A program made the position numbers and the translations under genes. From contig JADGDG010000004.1 in the NCBI GenBank assembly GCA_016744995.1, forward strand, positions 236,073 to 300,072: a stretch of 64,000 nt of DNA, in the 5' to 3' direction. The stretch's first letter is position 1, and every line of letters starts with the position of its first letter. The notes beneath the pieces were generated by a model. The model did no database searches. It was not told the DNA's origin and saw nothing but the letters and a program-made list of their open reading frames with translations. Positions 51,889 through 61,244 of the stretch are shown one piece after another. This DNA is from Gammaproteobacteria bacterium (lineage in GTDB: Bacteria > Pseudomonadota > Gammaproteobacteria > GRL18).

Positions 51889-53217
51889 ATGAGTCGCGAC
51901 TATTTAGAACATAAAAAAGCCAATTCCATCATCAGCCGATGCAATGAAAAAACAGCCGATAAAGCCTGTTGTAAATCAGATGAGAAAGCCTTAACTGACA
52001 AATGCAGTATCAGTGAAAAGGAAAATAAAAAATTCAGGGCACATCGGGGGAAAATGAATAAATCCCGGCACAAAAGAAATAAAAAACCCTATAAAGTGCG
52101 GGACAAAACCTGGAAAGATGCCCACTGCAAAAAATTATTATTTAGTTTGCGAACTGATGTAAAAAAACAAATGGAGAAGTTTGAAAGGGCAGCCAATGAA
52201 ATGAGTGAAGATTTGCTGGAACTGCCAGAAGGTCTGATAAAAGATAAAATTATTGAATCAAGTATTAATTATGGTAAAAAAACAGCCGTTCGTCACGTTG
52301 TCGCGACGGGGCTCTGTGGTTCAGCAGGTGCTGTTGGTGGCACTGCCGTTGCCCCTGGTCCAGGCACAGTGGCCGGTGGTGTTGCTGCTGCCGGTATTTG
52401 TAATGTGGGTGCTTTGGTATTAGATGCGGGTTCAGCCGTATGGACAGTTTACACTTCGGTCAATGATGTCTGGACTACCTGGGATCATATTGAAGAAGCC
52501 TCTGATAATCTGAAAAAAGCTATCAAAGATGCCAAAAAAATTATGAAAGCCGCCAATGATCCAGACAAACTGAAACAACTGAAAAAAGAGATGGGTGATG
52601 AAATGGAGCAAGTCGCCCGCAATAACCCTTGTCTGAAAGCCAGACGATGTAAATTAGTCACCCAAAAGAAAGACCCCAGGCAAAAGGATAATCTGAACCA
52701 GACAGGCAAAAGAAATACCCTGAGTGATACCTTCGGTATGGGCGATACGCGGGGCTGTTGTTCGGGTCAAACCGGGCATCATTTAATACAGGATGCCTGG
52801 TTAAAATCACCACCGGTCACAAATGAAGTCACGGGAAGAATGAAAGCCATGCCCCGAGGGGCGGGTGATTTGTGTGAGGCTTATGATGAGAATAAAGCAC
52901 CCATGGTCTGTGTTGAAGGGGCCGGGAATACGGAAGGGTCTCATGGCAAGATACACTCTGAAACAGAATATGCTTTACAAAAGAAGCTTGAAAATAGAGA
53001 AGGTGATTGTAAAAATGGTTTTACTATGGATTGCGCAATTGAAGTAGCAGTTAAAGCACATAAAAAGACATTTGGTGAATGTGATCCCACCTGTCTGGAA
53101 GCTCAGTTAAAAGGTTATTATGACCGATTGAGGTGTAAGCCGAGACCTACGGACAGAAATGGAAAAGAAATTGTTATACCAGAAGATGATGCAACAATTG
53201 ATGATTCAATTTTTTAA
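51889..53217 (+). CDS. Polymorphic toxin with GHH nuclease domain (type VI effector)
   Basis: 442 residues from ATG 51889 (AAAGGA upstream). A Lys-rich N-terminus precedes a Gly/Ala-rich hydrophobic helical hairpin (SAGAVGGTAVAPGPGTVAGG near 145-175), as in type VI cargo that must cross a membrane. From about 285 comes the toxin: GQTGHHLIQDAWL (GHH signature of the HNH/ENDO VII superfamily), VCVEGAGNTEGSHGKIHSET, and MDCAIEVAVKAHKKTFGECD. Expected activity is metal-dependent DNase. The next gene is the probable immunity protein, 21 bp downstream. Confidence 0.85.
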   Translation: MSRDYLEHKKANSIISRCNEKTADKACCKSDEKALTDKCSISEKENKKFRAHRGKMNKSRHKRNKKPYKVRDKTWKDAHCKKLLFSLRTDVKKQMEKFERAANEMSEDLLELPEGLIKDKIIESSINYGKKTAVRHVVATGLCGSAGAVGGTAVAPGPGTVAGGVAAAGICNVGALVLDAGSAVWTVYTSVNDVWTTWDHIEEASDNLKKAIKDAKKIMKAANDPDKLKQLKKEMGDEMEQVARNNPCLKARRCKLVTQKKDPRQKDNLNQTGKRNTLSDTFGMGDTRGCCSGQTGHHLIQDAWLKSPPVTNEVTGRMKAMPRGAGDLCEAYDENKAPMVCVEGAGNTEGSHGKIHSETEYALQKKLENREGDCKNGFTMDCAIEVAVKAHKKTFGECDPTCLEAQLKGYYDRLRCKPRPTDRNGKEIVIPEDDATIDDSIF

Positions 53218-53238
53218 AATAATGAATAAGGTAAATTT

Positions 53239-54327
53239 ATGAGTACTGAAAAATCCAGAGCATTGGAATATGGAATACTCACAGGCGCAGCCGTGATTGA
53301 TAGAGAAACCTTTATGTTTGTGTTACAAGGTGATGAAAATGCAACTTATGATGGTGTTAGCGTCTGGGGCGACAAAGCACCTACGGCTAAAATTGTAGTT
53401 CATAACACCAAAAGAGATTCATGGGGCTCTTTGACTTATGCTGATGGCACTTTCCTTGGTGGTTTGGGTACTATTGCAGGTGGCTATATCAATGGACATA
53501 AACGTGCGTTAGTAGTTAACCACATGGGGCGTGTCGCCTATCTTGAATTTGCAGAAGGTGTTAATCAGTCTGAAAAAAATATTAATCATGATACTAATAT
53601 TATTTTTGGTTCTGACAACACTAGGCTGATTGGCAACCATTTCTATGTTGCGGGCGGGGATCGCAGAATTGCCAAACGAACAGCCCCTAATGAATGGGTT
53701 TATTTTACGCCAGAGCCCGATCTTGAAGCAGAAGCTCCTGATTTTGATGCCATAGATGGCTTTAATGAAAAAGACATCTATACAGGCGGAGATGACTATA
53801 ATCTCTGGCACTTTGATGGTGAACACTGGGAGCTGATGGATGCTCCCTATGGATGGTGCATGACAGCAATTTGCTGTGCCGATGATGGCCTGGTTTATGT
53901 AGGTGGTCTGGGGGGTGAGTTACTGATCGGCCATAAAGACACCGGCTGGAAAGAAGTCATTGGTGAATCTGATACAGGAATCGGGGATATTAACTTCATC
54001 CAGCGCTTTCACGATCGACTTTATGTCATGACCGATACCTACTTATGGGAATTAGTCGATGGTGAATTAATCGGCGCCCAATTTGATGATGATAATGCCC
54101 CCACCAGCTTCGGTCACCTGTCGGTAAATGATGGTGTCATGTTGGTGGCTGGCGCCTATGGTGCTGCTTTTTATGATGGCCAAACCTGGACAAACTTAAT
54201 TGGTGATGTTACCCCGACCGATGTATTAAAGGTTCAACTGATGGAGCAACAGGTTGATAATTTAGAAAAAGTGCGTGATGCTGCCTATGATATTGATGAA
54301 GCCATAAAATCTAATGGTGGTGAATAA
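53239..54327 (+). CDS. Putative immunity protein, beta-propeller-like
   Basis: 362 residues, AAGG before the ATG. No signal peptide, so cytoplasmic, as needed to block a nuclease. Repeating blades with Gly/Asp turns are visible: LTYADGTFLGGLGTIAGGYI, NDKDIYTGGDDYNLWHFDGE-like KDIYTGGDDYNLWHFDGEHW, DDGLVYVGGLGGELLIGHKD and VNDGVMLVAGAYGAAFYDGQ. Position directly after the toxin and acidic character fit an immunity role; this is inferred from context. Confidence 0.72.
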   Translation: MSTEKSRALEYGILTGAAVIDRETFMFVLQGDENATYDGVSVWGDKAPTAKIVVHNTKRDSWGSLTYADGTFLGGLGTIAGGYINGHKRALVVNHMGRVAYLEFAEGVNQSEKNINHDTNIIFGSDNTRLIGNHFYVAGGDRRIAKRTAPNEWVYFTPEPDLEAEAPDFDAIDGFNEKDIYTGGDDYNLWHFDGEHWELMDAPYGWCMTAICCADDGLVYVGGLGGELLIGHKDTGWKEVIGESDTGIGDINFIQRFHDRLYVMTDTYLWELVDGELIGAQFDDDNAPTSFGHLSVNDGVMLVAGAYGAAFYDGQTWTNLIGDVTPTDVLKVQLMEQQVDNLEKVRDAAYDIDEAIKSNGGE

Positions 54328-54424
54328 ATCAATCATCGCCACTGTCCATAAAAAATCAGGTACATAGAAGGTGGCGTGTATTTTTATGAAAAAAAGAAAT
54401 GCATCATGAATTTACTACGTTATA

Positions 54425-55366
54425 TTAGTTTTCATACTTTAGATTATACCCCGGTGCAATTACCAAATTTTCAACGCCATAAAGAGCCTGATAATTTTTC
54501 AGCCAGAGGTGATATTCATTGCCTTTCAGTGAGTGATTTTCTGAGCAGTCGATATTCCACCGGCGTAGTAAATAACCTGCAACGGCTGCTCTGATATTAA
54601 TTTTTAATTGTTTGCTTTTTTTACTGTTCTGTAAATCTTCCTGCATACACTCTTGCATACAATAGTCCATTGCAATTGTCTCCGGATGGGCCAGAGCAGG
54701 GTGTGGGACTATTTCCAGTTCCACAATCCGGTTCCATTGGATATCTGCTTCCCAGGTTTCATATTCTTCAATTTGGGAGTCAATGATTTCAGGGTTTTCC
54801 ATGCGGTTGATAACAAAATCTGTAAAGCGTGATTGTTTGCGATCATAAGATCGAATATGCCAGCGAAGGCCATTGTCCACCAGAGCAAAGGGCACAATTT
54901 CTCGTATAGAGCCGCCGCTGGAGAGTGAATAATATTTCAGTTTTACGACTTGATGCTGATAAATTGCTCGTGTCAGGATGGAAAGTGTCTTTAACTGAGT
55001 TCTATTCAGTTGTGTTGGGGTATCACATGGGATCATGGCCTTGCTGCACACTCCGACATAATCATCGCCAAAGCCGCTGGATAGTGCTGCAAGGGCACGT
55101 TCAGGGGAGTATTCAAATAAGGGAATAAAGTTGGGGTTGTAAAAATAGGAGCGTTCTTTGGTTTTATAAGTAATGTTTTCTCCTGCCAGTTTTCGGTATA
55201 AAGCAATATCCCGTGTGGCAGCAGCTTCTTTCATTCCAAATCGCTGGATCAAATCACTTCTTTGCATGATTCCTAGAAACATCAGGCGAAAATCGATGTG
55301 TGATAAGCGTTCTTTCTGAGTCTGACTGAGCTCTAAAAGTGCCCGGGCTCGTTCCTGTTGTTCCAT
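54425..55366 (-). CDS. WYL-domain transcriptional regulator
   Basis: 313 residues. An N-terminal winged HTH (IDFRLMFLGIMQRSDLIQRF, then EAAATRDIALYRKLAGENIT) is followed by a WYL domain (HQVVKLKYYSLSSGGSIREI, PFALVDNGLRWHIRSYDRKQ) and a WCX-like C-terminus. The layout matches the BrxR/CapW repressors of phage-defence loci, though no such locus is adjacent. It is divergent from a 71-residue gene whose promoter is covered by palindromes, its probable target. Confidence 0.85.
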   Translation of the reverse strand: MEQQERARALLELSQTQKERLSHIDFRLMFLGIMQRSDLIQRFGMKEAAATRDIALYRKLAGENITYKTKERSYFYNPNFIPLFEYSPERALAALSSGFGDDYVGVCSKAMIPCDTPTQLNRTQLKTLSILTRAIYQHQVVKLKYYSLSSGGSIREIVPFALVDNGLRWHIRSYDRKQSRFTDFVINRMENPEIIDSQIEEYETWEADIQWNRIVELEIVPHPALAHPETIAMDYCMQECMQEDLQNSKKSKQLKINIRAAVAGYLLRRWNIDCSENHSLKGNEYHLWLKNYQALYGVENLVIAPGYNLKYEN

Positions 55367-55468
55367 TTTTTGCTCGTTTATATCTTATAGGTACTAGTTT
55401 GTGCTATCAATTTGAGATGGCTGGATAAGTTTAATTTGCAGCAATAATAACGAAACATACAAAATAAA

Positions 55469-55528
55469 TCAATATGATTTGTTGACATCATCAAAATGAT
55501 TATCTATACTTATCATCAAATTGATTAT
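55469..55528 (+). promoter_or_regulatory. Sigma70 promoter overlapped by operator palindromes
   Basis: TTGACA at 55482-55487, 17 bases, TATACT at 55505-55510 point toward the 71-residue gene. ATCAATATGAT (about 55469-55479), ATCATCAAAATGAT (55487-55500) and ATCAAATTGAT (55515-55525) are palindromic and cover the -35, the spacer and the start region. Binding by the divergent WYL protein is likely. Confidence 0.75.
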
Positions 55529-55613
55529 AGTCATAACTCATAAATATTACTATTATCTCTGAAAGTATTATTATTTTTTCACACGATTAAATAGAGTAAG
55601 GCAGGAAATAACC

Positions 55614-55829
55614 ATGAACACATTATCAAGCGTTGAATACAGTTTTATCCAGCAGCACATGACACTGACCAGTATTACTCAAAAACTGGGTTTGACTATG
55701 GAGCTGAATGAATCCGGTTGGGTAGTGAAAGATCCGCAGGAACGATCTCTGCTAATGACCAATCATCAGCTTCCTAAAGAAATTGGTGCTCTGGAAGAAA
55801 AGCTGAGACGTGTTTTTCTTAATCAATAA
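55614..55829 (+). CDS. Small protein under the WYL-controlled promoter
   Basis: 71 residues, AGGAAATAACC before the ATG. Amphipathic: TSITQKLGLTMELNESGW and LPKEIGALEEKLRRVFLN. No recognised domain. Divergent from the WYL gene with a strong promoter in between. Followed by a repeat cluster and a possible terminator. Confidence 0.65.
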   Translation: MNTLSSVEYSFIQQHMTLTSITQKLGLTMELNESGWVVKDPQERSLLMTNHQLPKEIGALEEKLRRVFLNQ

Positions 55830-55950
55830 AACAGTGAGTCCTCAGTCCTCCTTCATCATCTGTAAAAAGGTTGACAATAACGAGGGGTGTAGCATTCTTT
55901 GTTGGGCCTGATGTATGTACAAAGGCAGTTATTTTTGCAATTGACGGGCA

Positions 55951-56055
55951 TACTCCAGGAGTACTTCCTCCGGGCGTACCCCAAGAGTACTTCCTTCGGG
56001 GCGCACCCCAAGAGTACTTTCTTCGAGCGCACCCCAAGAGTACTTCCTTCGGGCG
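55951..56055. repeat. Four tandem 26-27 bp repeats
   Basis: The unit (C/T)ACCCCAAGAGTACTTCCTTC followed by GGGCG occurs four times (55951-55976, 55977-56003, 56004-56029, 56030-56055) with a few changes. GAGTACTTC is partly palindromic. The frames open across it merely translate the repeat. A REP-like intergenic repeat is likely. Confidence 0.8.
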
Positions 56056-56056
56056 T

Positions 56057-56094
56057 AAAAAAAGCGACCAGTAATTAAACTTTAGCCGCTTTTT
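56057..56094 (+). terminator. Possible terminator after the 71-residue gene
   Basis: AAAAAAGCG and CGCTTTTTG flank an 18-nt loop and form a hairpin with a T-rich 3' arm, readable in both directions. Confidence 0.4.
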
Positions 56095-56447
56095 GTGACT
56101 CCCTATCAGGCTGTTATTTAATAAATTATATTAAAATGTTCCTGCCTGTTGAGCTGTCCTTAGATCCTGTATTCCTTAATCGTTCCTTCTTACTTTTTCC
56201 ATTAGATGGATTTCCTAATCCGTAGATATATCTTAGCAGGCAAAAATAATTCAGCAATTAGGGTTATCATGTAGGAGAAAAATTACACTGGATTATAGCC
56301 ACTAATATTTACAAAAATATTAGATAAAATATCTTTAATAACAATAATTTATATTTTTGTATGGCTTCTAAATAAAACAACGTACACTAATAGTGATGAT
56401 GTTAATATGAAAGAGATGTGAACTGGTTAACGTACGGGACTAATTAA
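56095..56447. other. Intergenic region before the SixA-like genes
   Basis: About 350 bp, AT-rich, no convincing gene. It should contain the promoter of the two phosphatase genes; a TAATAGTGATGATG stretch near 56389 is the only repeat-like feature seen. Confidence 0.4.
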
Positions 56448-57002
56448 ATGAAACAATTACTGCTTTTGCGTCATGGGAAATCTGACTGGAATACTCATTG
56501 CAGTGATTTTGAGCGCCCTTTAAAAAAACGTGGTAAGCGAAATGCAAAAGAAATGGGGCTTTGGTTTAGGAGAGGGTTTAGGAGAGGGTTTAGGGGAGGG
56601 CTTAAGGAAGGAGACAGGGAACAGCGCTTATTTCCAGATATTTTGATTTGTTCTCCTGCTAAGCGTGCTCTGAATACTGCAGAAGAATTCAGCAAAGCTA
56701 TAGATTACCCAACGGAATTAATTCGTACAGATGATCGCATCTATGATGCTGAAGTAATGGATTTACTTCAGGTGATATCTGAAGTAGGAGGTGCTCACTC
56801 ATGTATTTTGCTAGTGGGTCATAATCCTGGACTGGATGAGCTCTTAGAATTCTTTGTACCGGATATTAAAATACCGGATGATGGTAAACTTTTACCAACT
56901 GCAACCATGGCCTGCATTCAATTGAGTCAATCGTGGCAAACTCTGAAGCATGACCATAAAGTGTTAAACTACTTTATACAAAGACCCAAAGATCTTCCTT
57001 AA
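56448..57002 (+). CDS. sixA: SixA-like phosphohistidine phosphatase with low-complexity insert
   Basis: 184 residues. QLLLLRHGKSDWNTHCSDFE contains the RHG catalytic motif of the histidine phosphatase superfamily; ILICSPAKRALNTAEEF and LLVGHNPGLDELLEFF carry the second Arg and His. Residues about 41-57 (RRGFRRGFRGGLKEGDREQR) are an inserted Arg/Gly-rich tract encoded by a GAGAGGGTTTAGG triplicate, absent from ordinary SixA. SixA removes phosphate from phosphotransfer proteins. Confidence 0.87.
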   Translation: MKQLLLLRHGKSDWNTHCSDFERPLKKRGKRNAKEMGLWFRRGFRRGFRGGLKEGDREQRLFPDILICSPAKRALNTAEEFSKAIDYPTELIRTDDRIYDAEVMDLLQVISEVGGAHSCILLVGHNPGLDELLEFFVPDIKIPDDGKLLPTATMACIQLSQSWQTLKHDHKVLNYFIQRPKDLP

Positions 57003-57026
57003 ATAACAATATATGAGATAAAGTTG

Positions 57027-57491
57027 ATGAAAACTGTTTATTTTGTCCAACATGGTATGGCATTCACAAAAGATATTGATGAAACAAGGCCGTTATTGGC
57101 AGAGGGGGTTCAGGAAGTAAGCAAAGTTGCTGAACAGCTGAAAATAAATAATATTCAGATCAACAAAATTGCTCATAGTGGCAAATTGAGAGCTTTGCAA
57201 ACAGCAGCTATTTTTTCAGAAAGGTTAAATGTTGATGATGTAGTGGAGCTGAAAGGTCTGAAGGCTAATGATTTGCCAGATGAATTAATAGAACAAATTG
57301 GTGACAATGCCACTCTGTACGTAGGGCATTTACCTAATATCCAAAAGGTGGTTGCAAAACTTGTTGCAGGTGATGAAGACAATATGATAATTAAATTTCA
57401 AAATGCTGCCGTGGTCTGTGTTGAGCTGGATGAAGCTAAAACATATATAAAATGGTTTCTGACTCCAGAACTTTGCCAGCTGTTAAATTAA
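57027..57491 (+). CDS. Second SixA-like histidine phosphatase
   Basis: 154 residues from ATG 57027. VYFVQHGMAFTKDIDETRPL has Gln-His-Gly in place of Arg-His-Gly, with IAHSGKLRALQTAAIFSE and TLYVGHLPNIQKVV keeping the later Arg and His. Loss of the first catalytic Arg may alter activity. It follows the canonical copy by 24 bp and overlaps the end of the convergent mltB-like gene by 4 bp. Confidence 0.82.
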   Translation: MKTVYFVQHGMAFTKDIDETRPLLAEGVQEVSKVAEQLKINNIQINKIAHSGKLRALQTAAIFSERLNVDDVVELKGLKANDLPDELIEQIGDNATLYVGHLPNIQKVVAKLVAGDEDNMIIKFQNAAVVCVELDEAKTYIKWFLTPELCQLLN

Positions 57492-58675
57492 TTGACTTGC
57501 TGCAGTTTTTTTATCGTTGCATTATCCGGATAACCATCTGCAATTAAACCTGTAGATAACTGAAATGCCTGAATGGCTTCCTGAGTATTTGAACCGATAA
57601 TTCCATCTGGCTGACCCGCATTAAAACCGGCCTGATTCAGATTTTTTTGTAGTACGAATACCGTTTTGGTGCTCAATGGTTTTTGCTTATCTGCTGCATT
57701 GCTTAAAGGGGCCATGCCGATAACCCGATCAGAAAGCAAGCCTACGGATAGCGCATAACTTTTACTACGATTCCAATGCATAATAATATTAAAATTAGGG
57801 TAGACTAGAAATACAGGGCCGCTATGACCCGATGGTAGTAAAACAGCTGCTTTAATATCAACATCAGGCAGGAGAGAACCATTGATGGTTCTTACTCCCA
57901 GTTTTTTCCATTCTTTTAAAGATTTCCAGTTTTTAAAACCGGTTAACTCATAGTGAAAGTCAGTTGGGAGTTTAACTTCTCTTCCCCAGCGTTCACCAGT
58001 ATTCCAGCCAAGCTGCTGAAGATAATTGGCACTGCTGGCAAGGGCATCTTTTTCACTTAACCAGAGGTTTATTTGACCATCATTATCACCGTCTACTGCA
58101 TATTGATAATAGGTAGATGGCATAAATTGAGTGTGTCCCATTGCTCCAGCCCAGGAGCCTTTCATTTTTTCGGGCACCAATGACTCCCGTTCAATTAACT
58201 TTAAAGCAAGTAAAAGTTCATCAGTAAAAAATTTAGCACGACGAGGATCACAGGCAAGTGTGGCCAATGAGTTGAGTGTTGATAATTTTCCGAGATAATG
58301 GCCAAAATTAGTTTCCAGCCCCCAGAATGCAATGAGGTATCGACCTGGCACACCGTACTGGCGAACCAGAGTCTTGAGAAATGTATCGTGTCGTTTTAAT
58401 AATTGTTTGCCTTCTTTTATACGTGTAGATGTGACACGTTTATTGAGGTAGGAAGAAAAGGTTTGTGTGAATTCAGCCTGTGATTTATCTGACTTTATTA
58501 CTTTGGGAAGTAATTTAAGGTTGGGAATGATTTCGTCAATTATGGATTGAGAAATATCTGCTTTTATCGCCTGTTTCTTCAACTCATTGATACATTCTTT
58601 GGGTAGCTCAGCTGCTTGCGCGATAACAGGTGGAGAAAGAATGATTAAAAAAAGAACAATAATAAATTTTTTCAT
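57488..58675 (-). CDS. MltB-type lytic murein transglycosylase
   Basis: 395 residues. A cleavable signal peptide (MKKFIIVLFLIILSPPVIAQ) precedes the transglycosylase domain with LIAFWGLETNFGHYLGKLST (catalytic Glu) and SWAGAMGHTQFMPSTYYQYA, FDGDG-like VDGDNDGQINLW. The C-terminal 70 residues are a PG_binding_1 domain (VFVLQKNLNQAGFNAGQPDG then IIGSNTQEAIQAFQ). It cleaves peptidoglycan to anhydro-muropeptides in the periplasm. Confidence 0.94.
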   Translation of the reverse strand: MKKFIIVLFLIILSPPVIAQAAELPKECINELKKQAIKADISQSIIDEIIPNLKLLPKVIKSDKSQAEFTQTFSSYLNKRVTSTRIKEGKQLLKRHDTFLKTLVRQYGVPGRYLIAFWGLETNFGHYLGKLSTLNSLATLACDPRRAKFFTDELLLALKLIERESLVPEKMKGSWAGAMGHTQFMPSTYYQYAVDGDNDGQINLWLSEKDALASSANYLQQLGWNTGERWGREVKLPTDFHYELTGFKNWKSLKEWKKLGVRTINGSLLPDVDIKAAVLLPSGHSGPVFLVYPNFNIIMHWNRSKSYALSVGLLSDRVIGMAPLSNAADKQKPLSTKTVFVLQKNLNQAGFNAGQPDGIIGSNTQEAIQAFQLSTGLIADGYPDNATIKKLQQVN

Positions 58676-58851
58676 TGAGATGTTTATCGTATTTGTTTAA
58701 GTTGATATTTTCTCAATGAATTGTATCAGAATAAATTGTTTTGAGGGAAGGTTTCACTTTTCCCGGCAGGGGAGAGGTATTTTCAGCCGTAATATTGTGG
58801 CCAAGAAGTCGACTGTCACATTTTGGATAAAATTACCTCCCTGTGAAACCA

Positions 58852-60885
58852 CTAATAATGAAACTGTCCTACTAGTGACTGCAGTTTTTTGGTGAGTTGA
58901 GATACGCCGTCACTGGAACGGGCAATGTGTTCAACATCTTCAGAAGCTTCTTTGGCAACACTGGATATGTCATTAACCCCCTGATTAACCTGTGTAGCAA
59001 CAGCCAGGTGATCAACCGTTGCTTTGGCTATTTGTTTATTCATAGTATTCATACTGGTGACAGACTGTGATATTTTTTCCAGAGATGCACCAACCTGATT
59101 GGTTGAATCAACACTGTTCTGTACTTGCTCCGTACCATGTTTCATCACTTGTACAGCTTTACTTGAACCAGTTTGTAAACGTTCAATAATAGTTTTAATT
59201 TCTAAAGTTGAATCCTGTGTTCTGGAAGCCAGTGTTCGAACTTCATCGGCAACAACAGCAAACCCCCGTCCCTGTTCGCCTGCTCTGGCGGCTTCAATTG
59301 CGGCATTGAGGGCCAGAAGGTTGGTTTGCTCTGCAATACCCTGAATCACATCAAGTACGCTGCCAATTGACTCAGCATCTGCTTCAACTGATTTAACTGT
59401 ACTGGTCGCTCCTTCAAAGTCTTGTTTCAATTTTGTAATGATATTGATACCTTCCTTTATGACACGCTTTCCTTCCGTTGATTCATCATCTGCCTGATGT
59501 GAAACATCGGCGGCTTTTTCTGTGTTTTTTGATATTTCATCAACCTGTTGTGATATCTCAATCATAAAAGAAGAGACACTCTCTACTTTTGTTAATTGTA
59601 CTGACATGGCCTGCTGAGTTTTACCTGTGAGTTCATTCACCTCTGTGGAAGCTGTGGACAATTGATCGCTGACATCTGCCACTTCCTTGACAAGTGAGGC
59701 GACTTTGGCTGAGAAAGTATTAAATGCCGTGGAAAGCTGTGCAATTTCATCATTGCCTTTGACTAAAAGACGTTGAGTCAGATCGCCATCGCCTTCGGCT
59801 ACATCTCTCATGGCATTAACAGCAGCATTGAGGTTCTTGCTGATCACACTGCTGATCAGCCAGGCAGCTACTACTCCGAAGATCAGACCAATGACTAAAA
59901 AAAGTAACTGCAAGTTAATGCCGCCTTCCACCTCGTTAATCAAAGCATCACTGTTTTTTGTAATTTCAGCTTGCTGGGTTTTCACTATCTGGCTCAATGA
60001 GGCTTCAATCTTTGACATTAACGGGCCTAATTCACTGCGTATAATATAGGCATCCATACGGCGTTTTCCGCTTCTTTGAATGCTGACCATTTGTGCTGCA
60101 TTTTTTAGGTAAATATTTGAATTGTCAAGTATTTTTGGAAATCCATCTTCTTGTTCAAAGGTAAATAAGTCATTTTTTTGCTCTAGTTTTTTCAATAATA
60201 CAGGGATACTGGATAAAGAGTTGTTCAAATTATCTAAATTAGAATCAACCGGCTGGTTTAAAAATATTCGGACATTATTTAATAGTGTGATCCAGGCATA
60301 ACGATAGTTTTGTATTTCATTTAATAGTTGTTTGCGTTCATCTGAAGGATCTTCTTCATCTTCAGAGAGTATCATTTCTTCTAAAACTTGTAGATTAACC
60401 TGAGAAAAAGGGTTTAAATTGTCAGAAGCATACTTAAAGGCAGGGAAGTTAAGTCTTAAATCCATGGGTAAGAGCAGCATCTTATCTTTATAGGAGATAA
60501 ATTGCTTAATGTCAGCCTCCAGGCTGACAACAATATTAAGGGTATCATTTTTTGCAACTGATTTGAGTTTTTGATAGTTTTGTTTAACCTGCTCCAGAGC
60601 TTTAAGATAAGCATTTTTATGCTCATCTTCTTTACTAAGAAGAAAAAAACCTAAAGAACCACTGGCCTTATGAAGCCGGTCAGATAATTCAAGTGAGGCA
60701 ATCACCATGGGCTGATTTTCTTCAACAACAGTACTCACTGAGTGATTAACCTTATTCAGGCTGCTATAAGCCAGTATAGAAATAATGAGCATAATAATCA
60801 GAACAACTGCAAAGCCCAGCCAGATTTTATGTCTGATTAATAATGAAGAACCATTTGTTGATAATTTATTTGAAGAGAATCGCAC
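58852..60885 (-). CDS. Methyl-accepting chemotaxis protein
   Basis: 677 residues. Membrane segment near 20-47, a large helical periplasmic domain, second membrane segment near 325-350 ([20 protein letters not shown]), HAMP ([20 protein letters not shown]), then the signalling domain with the hairpin tip [20 protein letters not shown] followed by [20 protein letters not shown]. No C-terminal CheR-docking pentapeptide is seen. Ligand unknown. Lies alone in its orientation between non-coding DNA. Confidence 0.94.
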   Translation of the reverse strand: MRFSSNKLSTNGSSLLIRHKIWLGFAVVLIIMLIISILAYSSLNKVNHSVSTVVEENQPMVIASLELSDRLHKASGSLGFFLLSKEDEHKNAYLKALEQVKQNYQKLKSVAKNDTLNIVVSLEADIKQFISYKDKMLLLPMDLRLNFPAFKYASDNLNPFSQVNLQVLEEMILSEDEEDPSDERKQLLNEIQNYRYAWITLLNNVRIFLNQPVDSNLDNLNNSLSSIPVLLKKLEQKNDLFTFEQEDGFPKILDNSNIYLKNAAQMVSIQRSGKRRMDAYIIRSELGPLMSKIEASLSQIVKTQQAEITKNSDALINEVEGGINLQLLFLVIGLIFGVVAAWLISSVISKNLNAAVNAMRDVAEGDGDLTQRLLVKGNDEIAQLSTAFNTFSAKVASLVKEVADVSDQLSTASTEVNELTGKTQQAMSVQLTKVESVSSFMIEISQQVDEISKNTEKAADVSHQADDESTEGKRVIKEGINIITKLKQDFEGATSTVKSVEADAESIGSVLDVIQGIAEQTNLLALNAAIEAARAGEQGRGFAVVADEVRTLASRTQDSTLEIKTIIERLQTGSSKAVQVMKHGTEQVQNSVDSTNQVGASLEKISQSVTSMNTMNKQIAKATVDHLAVATQVNQGVNDISSVAKEASEDVEHIARSSDGVSQLTKKLQSLVGQFHY

Positions 60886-61110
60886 TTAACACCCCATAAC
60901 TTAAAACAGAAACAACGGATAGTTTAAGTATCGACTGATTATCTAAAAACTTAAACCTTACTTAATAATAGGAAATTATTAAGATACTTCAAGCCAGCTT
61001 GAGATTGTCCATGTCTCTATTTTTTTATTTGAGGTCAGAGCCCACGTTATTGCTTACCTGAGTGAAGGTCTGAGTGATCATTATAGTCAGGTTATCTGAT
61101 GAGTTAAGTT

Positions 61111-61241
61111 CTATACCCATGATACTTGAAAATGCAGACTTCGTTATTTTAACTTAAAGCTTCAATCATGTAGTACTTATACACTCAATCAGCTTTAAGT
61201 CAAAATGCCTCGCTGCATTTCCAAGTATCACGGGTATATAG
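61111..61241. repeat. 131-bp MITE-like inverted-repeat element
   Basis: Outer arms CTATACCCATGATACTTGAA and, reverse-complemented from the right, CTATATACCCGTGATACTTG pair over about 27 bp; inner arms ACTTAAAGC/GCTTTAAGT pair as well. Together they fold into one long hairpin without coding capacity, the form of a miniature inverted-repeat element. It ends three bases before the stop of the next leftward gene. Confidence 0.72.
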
Positions 61242-61244
61242 GTA

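Noticed and set aside
55951..56055. CRISPR array
   Set aside because: Units are contiguous without unique spacers and no cas genes are present.
55819..56074. Open frames across the tandem repeats
   Set aside because: They translate the repeat on both strands; no start signal and no codon bias.
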